Shown here: piece by piece, positions 16,517-23,038 of the stretch | Position numbering within the stretch: position 1 is the stretch's first letter | Layout: each line of letters starts with the position of its first letter | Source of the DNA: Prorocentrum cordatum | Lineage: Eukaryota > Sar > Dinophyceae > Prorocentrales > Prorocentraceae | Reading direction: 5' to 3' | NCBI GenBank assembly: GCA_963575745.1 | Contig: CAUYUJ010007244.1 | Coordinates: forward strand, 25,001-48,038 | Length of the DNA stretch: 23,038 nucleotides | Position numbers and translations under genes: made by a program | Notes under the pieces: model-generated | What the model saw: the letters and a program-made list of their open reading frames with translations, nothing else | What the model was told of the DNA's origin: nothing | Database searches by the model: none

Positions 16517-19294
16517 TTAGCGCGGGGCTCCAGGCGGAGCGCCGCGGAGCGATGACAGCATAGCATGGAGGGTGAGTGGCGGCGCAGCACCATCGGGCGA
16601 GGGTGTAAGCAGCTCGGCGAAGGCACGCCCGGCGCGGTGGAGGCGCTGGAGCAGAGGGCCTTGACGGGCTTGAGCAGCGGCAAGGTCGGCGGCGAGAGCA
16701 GCACACCTCTGCTGAAGAGCGGCCATAGACTGGGACAGCTCGGCTTCGCGGTCGGTGAGGGGCGGCTGCTCTGTGCCTGCGGCCGCGGGCCTCGTGGCGG
16801 GGACGAGGTCATCGGTGCGCCTGGCCAGGTGGTGGACCAGCGCGGTGCGGCGATCCGTGTGCTGGCGGCCGTCGCCCTTGCGAGGCGACTGGAGGGTAAC
16901 GCGCGGTCCCAGGGCTGAAGCCGCTAGGGCCACGCCCCGTGAGGACGGAGGAGCCGCAGCCTCGCACCCAGTAACAGTAAAAGCGTGGACGGGGTGCGAC
17001 GGCCTGACTGGCTCAGTGCCCTGCGGGGGGGCTGGAGCCGCCCCCGCGGGCTGGGGCTGGTGGGGGGACGGGGTGGGTGGCGCGGGGGGGCCAATCATGA
17101 TGCCGTGCGAGGGCTCGGAGGTCGGCCGCGTAGTCGGGTGGCGTCTCGATGAAGCGGCATCGTCGGCAGCGTGGGGTGTCGGCGGGGCGTCGTCTATGCT
17201 GCCACTCAATCCGAGGGGATCATAAAGGTCCTCGTCGGCATCTTGACGGTGAGCGACGTCATCATGTGGGTGCGATGTCACTCTCGGTGGCGGAGTCGGG
17301 GTGGGCGTCGAGAGGCTGCCCGACGGAGCAGGGTTGGCGCTGGCTGGCCCGTCGTCCAGGAAGTCTAATCCCCCGCCGAAGCCGAACGGGTCGTCCTCCT
17401 GTTCGTCGTGCATCGCCCGTTGGGCCTCGGCCCAGAGCTCATCCGGGTTCTGCGGGATGTATGGTCCAGCCGCGGGTGGTGCCTGGTCCGACAGCAGGGG
17501 GTTCGGTTCCATTTTGCTGAGTTCCGCTGCTGTAAACCCAGCCCTGCGGTGTGGGAGCGGCAGAGTACGGTGTCTGCGCTCGTAGATAGCGACAGCGACC
17601 CCATGAAGCACGGTCGCTTGGCGATGTCGTGTTTTGGCAGCTTCAACAATGTCGTCGGGGAGGTTGTGCGTGCGTGCCGCCGCTGTGGCAAGGGCGTCGG
17701 CCTGACGGTTGAACTCCTCCGCGATGGGCCCGATGAGCCCAAGGTCGATGCCCAGGTCTCCCAGGTGGCTGGCGATTTTTTCGACGCGAAACATGTTGGG
17801 CTTGGCCATAACACATCGGTGGATCTTTTCCCAGAGCTCCGCGTGCGTGCCCTGCGGCGCTGGATGTCCGTCGATGATGCTTTGGAACCCATCGACCACC
17901 GCCTGGTTGTCCACGAAAACGTGCACGGGCCGTTCGGCACATGCCGTAAGGTGGACAATGGCGAGGGTCTCCGCAACCTGGGCGTTCTGCGTTAGGCCGT
18001 GAACGCGTGCACTGTAGTTCATGCGGTGATCGATGCCGTAGTAGACGCCGTAGCCCGCTCGTGCTAGCAATGGGATGGCTTGGTTGGTGCACGCACCGTC
18101 CGTGGCAGCATAGACCCATGTCCAACCAGTGTCGTAGTCAAGGTAGGTGGTGTAGGTGTCCTGGGCTGAAGCCGCAGGATCACCATCAGGGGAGGGCCGC
18201 GGAATGGGCTGTGGCAGCGGGTCCCTCGCGAGGTCGGCCTGCAGGTCGAGGAGGGCTGGGTCTTCGTCGAAGAGCCCGCAGTGTCTTGTGTGCGGCGGAA
18301 GACGGGCCCACTGGTCGTCACTGATGAGGGTGGTGAGAGGGAGTCTTTCTCGGGCCCAGCACTTACAGTCGCGGACAGTGTGCTCCTGAGTTTCCTCTTC
18401 CTCGTCACAGTAGCGGCACAAGGGGCTGGGGTCAGCCGACGTGTTTGATCGGGATCGTCGCTGTTGGGTGTGGTCCCCGCCCGACAGGTAGTTCAGGAGG
18501 AGCGCCAGCTGCCAGGCAGTGCATTTGGCTGCTCCTTTAGTTCGCGCGAGCCACGTGCTGGCGAAGAGGTCAAGGCCCTGTCTGACAGAGGCGAGGTAGC
18601 CAAGGTCGTGTCGCCGTGGCTTGATCCTCCGCAGAAATGCCCTGCGTTGTGAGGCCCGCAGCATGTGCAGGAAGGCGTTTTGGGGTAAATTCAGCCAGCT
18701 GATCGGGCAGCCCCAGTCGTCGTACATAATGCCAAATGTGGGCCAGGTCCATCGGAGCTGCTGGAGCGACTGGACGAGTCGTCCGACGGGTCCTCCACCA
18801 AACAGGGTCTGGACGTGGTGTTGGAGGTCTCTGGCGAGCCCGCAGAGTGTAACGTCGCGGTTAACCTGTCGCCGCAGGCACAGGAAAACTTCACGCTGCG
18901 TGATGGCGTCGATATCCAGGGCGTGTCCTGGGACGCACACGGCCATGAGAGTCCAGAACTCGACCCACTTGTTCCCCTTGGGGCGGATTGCCGCCTTGAG
19001 GGCGTGGTTGTAGGCAGTCTTGGCTGGGCCTGATGGTGCTTGAATGTCGGTGCCCGTGGTGCAGACGCTGGCAGCCAGGGATCGGGCGTGCCGCGCCTTG
19101 ATAAGCATCGGCGACGGGAGCTTGCCAATGCGCGGCAGGCGGATGGTCGCCCTCCGTACACGGGCGTCTGCGGTGGCCGTGAGGTTAAGCGCGGCTGGAG
19201 CCGGCGCTGCCTCTGCGTTGATGTAACTCCCGACGAGCTTGAAGGAATCGACCACACGTAGGGGGCGATCCGCCAGTGTGAGCTGGTAACGGCG
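16517..19294 (-). CDS. LINE copy A: RT C-terminus, zinc motif, RNase H, tail
   Basis: An intact frame of about 925 residues continues the reverse transcriptase after a frame break near 19280-19295. It starts with the RT thumb-side motif VVDSFKLVGSYINA. A zinc motif CX2CX8HX4C lies about 290 residues in. RNase H follows with catalytic acids in ATDGAC (Asp), AQVAETLAI (Glu), FVDNQAV (Asp) and NRQADALA (Asp); it would remove RNA from the cDNA hybrid. The tail is Pro/Asp-rich, with the paired motifs DPFGFGGGLDF and DPLGLSGSIDD, and ends in a Gln/Ala-rich coiled coil. The last 757 residues correspond one-to-one with copy B. Confidence 0.88.
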   Translation of the reverse strand, partial: RRYQLTLADRPLRVVDSFKLVGSYINAEAAPAPAALNLTATADARVRRATIRLPRIGKLPSPMLIKARHARSLAASVCTTGTDIQAPSGPAKTAYNHALKAAIRPKGNKWVEFWTLMAVCVPGHALDIDAITQREVFLCLRRQVNRDVTLCGLARDLQHHVQTLFGGGPVGRLVQSLQQLRWTWPTFGIMYDDWGCPISWLNLPQNAFLHMLRASQRRAFLRRIKPRRHDLGYLASVRQGLDLFASTWLARTKGAAKCTAWQLALLLNYLSGGDHTQQRRSRSNTSADPSPLCRYCDEEEETQEHTVRDCKCWARERLPLTTLISDDQWARLPPHTRHCGLFDEDPALLDLQADLARDPLPQPIPRPSPDGDPAASAQDTYTTYLDYDTGWTWVYAATDGACTNQAIPLLARAGYGVYYGIDHRMNYSARVHGLTQNAQVAETLAIVHLTACAERPVHVFVDNQAVVDGFQSIIDGHPAPQGTHAELWEKIHRCVMAKPNMFRVEKIASHLGDLGIDLGLIGPIAEEFNRQADALATAAARTHNLPDDIVEAAKTRHRQATVLHGVAVAIYERRHRTLPLPHRRAGFTAAELSKMEPNPLLSDQAPPAAGPYIPQNPDELWAEAQRAMHDEQEDDPFGFGGGLDFLDDGPASANPAPSGSLSTPTPTPPPRVTSHPHDDVAHRQDADEDLYDPLGLSGSIDDAPPTPHAADDAASSRRHPTTRPTSEPSHGIMIGPPAPPTPSPHQPQPAGAAPAPPQGTEPVRPSHPVHAFTVTGCEAAAPPSSRGVALAASALGPRVTLQSPRKGDGRQHTDRRTALVHHLARRTDDLVPATRPAAAGTEQPPLTDREAELSQSMAALQQRCAALAADLAAAQARQGPLLQRLHRAGRAFAELLTPSPDGAAPPLTLHAMLSSLRGAPPGAPR

Positions 19295-20909
19295 GCGTGA
19301 AGCTCGTCGGTGAGCGCCCACCCTGCCACTTTACCAGGGTGAATGCGTTGACCTGAGAATCGATCAAACTTGGCGGTTTCGTCGAGAGATTTCTGCAGCT
19401 CAGAAGCGGTGTGGGTAGTGGAGTTGCTGTCGTCAACGAAGGTAGTGCTGAGTGATCGAGGAACGTATCGGTGCTGCCTCTTTGTCCACACGCACATGAG
19501 CAGCTTGACGTCATCCAGGGACCACGAGCTGCCCTGGAGGTGACCGTTTGTCCTGGCCAGGTCCTTGGAGTACGCTCCGTTCATGCGGATGTAGCGTTTG
19601 TGGTGTCTGTAGAAATTTCGGCGGACAGTAACGATGTCTTGTGGACACCCCGCGTGCAGCGCAAGGTTTAGACAGATGTCCGTGATTAGGTAGTCGAAGC
19701 ACTTCTGTCGGTCAAGGGCAGCTCCAGCTAAGGGGAGGAGTAAAGTCCTGGCGTGTTCGATGCGCAGGGCGAGAGAGGTGCTGACATCCCAATGGTGGCT
19801 TTGGGAACAGCGCCGAAGCTCGTGGCATGGGTCCATCCTTGCCGCCAGGTCGTGAGGCTACGGTAGGCTGGCGCTTCCCACGCGTACATCCAAACGGAAA
19901 GAACCGAGAGAAGTCGTTGGTCCGTCGGGAGTTCCCCTCGGCCTTTTCGGAGGCACGGGTTTGGCACGTGTAGGAGGGGCTCGGGGATGGTGCCAGTGCG
20001 TTGCACAGCACGTAAGACGCTGGCGAAGAGGCGAAGGATGTCGTCGGGTAACTCCTTAGCCTCCTTAGTTGTCCAGCCGTCGAGTCCCCCCGCGCGGCGC
20101 GGTGAACGGGTGCGAATGAAGTGGATGAGTTGGTCGTCGGTGAGGTGGGAGGGGGCTGCTGGTGATGGCGTAGGCAGCTCTTGGCGGTATTCGTCGTAGA
20201 AGTCCGTCCACGTCGGCATAGCTTCGGCATCATGGCCCGCGCGAGCGCGGTACCTGCCCAAGATGGGCTCCCAGGTGTCAACCATGAGCTTAAGCATGTC
20301 TTCGGTGTTGGCAACAATAGCGTTGGCGGGGAGGGCGTCGGGAACCTGGGCAGGTGGTGGGCCACGAGTGTGGCCGTCGTCGTTGTCCGTGTCGAGCGAA
20401 CTACCGTCGCTGGGGCTGAAGCCGCCGGCGTCGGTGTCGGCGTCACTATCGTCCGTGCTAGCTTGGTCAGGGTTGAAGGCGGTGGTGTCGCAGTGGAGCT
20501 ATGCATCGTCGGGAGTGGTAGGCGTGCGGAGATACGCCGTGGGCGAGCAGTCGGCAGCCCGTGCGTATATGGCCGCCTTTCGCCCGCTTGGCTCGCGGAC
20601 ACCCTCAGCCCAGATCTTGATGCGTTCAGCTTTGGCTCGGTTTGCACGTCGCGCCAGCTCCGAGTCTAGGTGTTGGATCAGACGATCTAGGTGCTCTCCG
20701 CGTGGTGCTGGCACGTCGGGGGTCCAGGCGTCAGGAAAGGCCAGGAGGGCCGTGGGGCGCAGCTTGTGGCAGAGAAGGCGGGCCGCGGTCCACGTGCAGT
20801 CGATGCGTTTCGCCAGGTGCGGCGGGATAGCACGGCAGTCCATATGATGGTGCTGTCCGATGAAGCGAAGCTCGCAAAGTTGCCGATGGAGCTTGCGAAG
20901 GCGGTTCAT
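19290..20909 (-). pseudogene. LINE copy A reverse transcriptase, broken frame
   Basis: Reverse transcriptase is recognisable across two frames. The first (20909 to about 19780) holds AKAERIKIWAEGV, then AGGLDGWTTKEAKELPDD and LPTDQRLLSVLSVWMYAWEA, and is cut by an in-frame TAG at 20499-20501. The second (about 19785-19290) holds LDRQKCFDYL with the first catalytic Asp (19713), GHLQGSSWSL, and FVDDSN with the Asp pair (near 19434), the counterpart of the usual YADD box. The frame moves near a CTCTCTC run at 19770-19790 and again near 19285. Breaks in both RT and linker point to a dead copy or to assembly errors. Confidence 0.8.
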
Positions 20910-21002
20910 GTGAATCGTGGAAGCTCATAGGTGGGAAAGGCGCGGGGGACGGCGGGTCGCTCCTCGAACGTGGGTGTGAGCCCGTGCATGGTAGGGGCCT
21001 TC

Positions 21003-22398
21003 TTTTTTGGGTGGTCTGGCGGTGGGGCGGCAGGTCCCGCAGCCGGGTAAGATGGCACTCATGGCTGGCCTCGTTTGCCAGGGCGAACATGCGTTCCACA
21101 TCGTCGCGTGTGTCAGCCTGCTCCATGCGGTCGTGGTATCGTCCTGCGATGAGGGTCCCTAATGCCTGAAGTTCATGGTCGTCATGAGCTCCGTCGTTTG
21201 AAGGGTAAGGCGTGGGGGCCAGAAGGCGTAGGGCCGTGTGATCGAGGCGGCTAAGGTCGAGTGTGACCTGTAGGCCAACATGGGACTTCGCTGGCAAGTC
21301 ACGCAGATAGCAGAAGTCGGTGACAAGGGATCGCGCAGCTTGGTTGGCGATGATATAATCGATGCGCGAAGTGCGGGGGCACTTGGTGACGCGGTCCCAG
21401 TCAGGGATATTGCCATATGTGTGCATGGTGTGGTCTGGTGTGCCTTCAGCGACGTTAAACCATCCGTGCTGCATCATGTGCAGCAGATGTGGAGTGTCGT
21501 CGATGTTCGTGTTGGCGTCCATGCAAATGAAATACGGGGCTGAGCCGACCCTCGCGGCGGCGCAATCAGCAAGCCGAAACAAATCGGTGCTGACCCCTCC
21601 AGCGACCCCGTAGAGGCTCGCAATGTAGATCCCAGCGGGACCGTGGTTGTTTCGTCGCCGCCTGCGGCGGTGCTGGGTGCCGAGCGGGAGGAAGGCCTCG
21701 TGCCATCGTTTCTTGGCCTTGAGGGTGGCGATACAGGTCGCAATGTCGTCGACGGTGGAGTCGACGATGGCGTCCTTAGAGAGGATGGCGACCCCACCCG
21801 AGGCGCCGGTGTTGCCCTCGACCGTGTGGTCCGTGCCACCGTGAGCAGCTTTGCGCTGAGCGCGCGCCAAATCCAGGTCAGGTCCCAGACTGGCCTGGTA
21901 TCCTCCGTGGTGTGGATTGGCGGCGTTGGTAGCGATGGCTTGCCTGGTAGGCTTGGCATGTCGGGTCTCCTGCAGTGCTATAACTGCGGCGTTGTGGTCG
22001 ACACCTAGAGCGGTGATGGTTGGCCAGTTCGCTGGGAGACTCGTGATGTTGAGGCTGACGAGGTGGATGGAGCGACCTGGCCCATCTCCGTCGGTGGAGC
22101 TGGGGTTAGCACGCCCCGCACGGTGGAGGGCCGCCTGGCCGTCACCCAGGTAGAAGGCTTGGCCACAGTAGGAGCTCATGGCGTCGCGGCAGATTGGCTT
22201 GGACGGGGCTGAAGCCGCCGTCGGGCCAAAAGTATAGGCAAGGCATGGTCGACGCTGCGCCGGGGGGGGTTCATAAACGTCGGCAAAACTGCATCTAAAA
22301 ATCCTCCTCACTCCTGTACCGTGGGGGACGGAGGGAGGAGAGGTGAGACGGCAGCAGGGGGAGAGGGAGGCGACTCCTCGATCCGTCCTGCCGAGCAC
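21003..22398 (-). CDS. LINE copy A APE-type endonuclease domain
   Basis: The endonuclease/exonuclease/phosphatase fold nicks target DNA to prime reverse transcription. Motifs in order are SLNITSL (Asn), VIALQETRH (Glu), SGGVAILSK, IASLYG (Tyr), FICMDANTNID (Asp and Asn), SRIDYIIAN (Asp) and KSHVGLQVTL (His), so all the expected catalytic positions are present. The first codon at 22398 is GTG; the first ATG in frame is at 22177-22179, about 38 residues before the domain. An in-frame TAG at 22414-22416 separates it from the upstream open frame. After 21008, at a T6 run, the frame loses protein character and two other frames carry the continuation toward the RT. Confidence 0.88.
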
Positions 22399-22413
22399 AA
22401 GAGCAAAAGCAAA

Positions 22414-23038
22414 CTAGCGGCGGCAGCTCGGCGCGGCAGCGGCGCAGCGCGCGCGCAAATACTGCGCACGCGACACCGCTGGTCCGTCCTGCGGCGGCGC
22501 GCCCGCCCCGTCAGTGCCGTGATGATCAGCATCAGCTGGAACAGCTTGTTCGTGTGCACCCTCGGCGCTCGCCTCGGGCAGTGGGCCCTGTGGCTGCGGC
22601 GGCGCACGCCCTGCCAGCGCGTCAGCCACCAGCTGGGCGTGGCGAGCGGCGCGGTCGGTGGCCTGGCGCTGAGCCTCGTCCATGCCCGCTGCCGTGAGGC
22701 CCGCGTTGCGGACAGGGCTGACTCCACGCGGGGCCGCCGCTGCCGCGGCAGCGGCTGAGATGGCGGGGCCGCCGCCGTGGCTCGGAGGGGGCAGCGGTGA
22801 GCCGCCGCCGAAGCCCGCCGCGAGGCCCTTGACGGAGTACTTGTGCTTGTAGGGGTCGAAGATCGGCGCCTCGTCGAAGGCGACGACAACGCGGGTGGGC
22901 GGTGGCAGCTCCTGGTCCGTGGACGGCGTCGGCTCGAGGTCAACCTGGCCAGGTTCGATGGCGCTGGCACCGAAACGTGGCACCACCTCTGAGGCTTGGC
23001 CGTGAGCTTGAGTCTCGCGAGGCGGCGAGCTCGTGGAG
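22414..23038 (-). CDS. Possible LINE ORF1 or N-terminal extension, partial
   Basis: A frame is open from the window edge to the TAG at 22414-22416, in phase with the endonuclease frame. It is rich in Ala, Pro and Gly, with VVVAFDEAPIFDPYKHKYSV and an Ala run; no zinc knuckle or RRM is visible. It is either the ORF1 of the element or the start of a single long polyprotein interrupted by one stop. The start lies outside the window. Confidence 0.4.
   Translation of the reverse strand, partial: STSSPPRETQAHGQASEVVPRFGASAIEPGQVDLEPTPSTDQELPPPTRVVVAFDEAPIFDPYKHKYSVKGLAAGFGGGSPLPPPSHGGGPAISAAAAAAAAPRGVSPVRNAGLTAAGMDEAQRQATDRAARHAQLVADALAGRAPPQPQGPLPEASAEGAHEQAVPADADHHGTDGAGAPPQDGPAVSRAQYLRARCAAAAPSCRR

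Larger units (their letters stand above)
16151..23038 (-). mobile_element. LINE-like non-LTR retrotransposon, copy A
   Basis: In element order it holds a possible ORF1 (open to the window edge), an APE-type endonuclease, a reverse transcriptase, a CCHC zinc motif, RNase H, a disordered tail with coiled coil, a 366-bp 3' UTR and a (TC)n tail. No long terminal repeats, integrase or protease are seen. The endonuclease-RT-zinc-RNase H order fits LINEs of the I/R1-like groups, but the exact clade cannot be set by eye. At least 6.9 kb is present and the 5' end lies beyond the window. Confidence 0.9.

Noticed and set aside
16565-18408. Several + strand frames antisense to the LINE, repeated in both copies
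   Set aside because: They mirror the conserved - strand coding sequence and have no recognisable motifs.
19712-20647. 311-codon - strand frame overlapping the reverse transcriptase
   Set aside because: Thr/Pro/Ser shadow; the reverse transcriptase motifs are in the neighbouring frames.

Overview
The window reads as nuclear DNA of a dinoflagellate alga. The reasons are the high GC content, microsatellites in most introns, introns that start with GC or GA as well as GT and end in AG, a degenerate match to the dinoflagellate spliced leader just before one start codon, and large LINE-type retroelements. The species cannot be told from sequence alone. No bacterial gene layout, rRNA, tRNA or CRISPR array is visible.

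Layout. 1-530 (+): the last exon of an unidentified gene. 531-2263: low-complexity DNA with one inverted repeat and no recognisable gene. 2267-4314 (+): five exons encoding the C-terminal half of malate synthase G, the glyoxylate-cycle enzyme. The N-terminal half is absent. Its third visible intron (3779-3959) carries terminal inverted repeats at its splice ends, like an introner. 4315-8300: gene-poor DNA with three further foldback structures (4367-4580, 5152-5298, 7269-7680), a (TATG)n tract of about 700 bp lying between two blocks of one degenerate 21-nt repeat, and a (TTA)n tract.

8323-about 13280 (+): a long multi-exon gene of unknown function. From memory it resembles a large family of hypothetical dinoflagellate proteins. 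The exon order suggests an N-terminal helix-turn-helix-like segment followed by widely spaced Asp, Asp and Glu motifs, so it may derive from a DDE transposase. A 4-bp tandem duplication at 10844-10851 breaks the frame in this copy.

13411-23038 (-): two copies of one LINE-like non-LTR retrotransposon in head-to-tail order. Copy A (16151 to the window edge) carries a possible ORF1, an APE-type endonuclease, a reverse transcriptase, a CCHC zinc motif and RNase H, but its 5' two-thirds has several frame breaks. Copy B (13411-16050) is 5'-truncated and keeps the zinc motif, RNase H and C-terminal tail in one open frame. Both copies end in the same 3' UTR with two hairpins followed by a (TC)n tail, and the truncated 5' end of B abuts the (TC)n tail of A. 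The simplest reading is that this LINE inserts at TC/GA microsatellites and that B landed in the tail of A.
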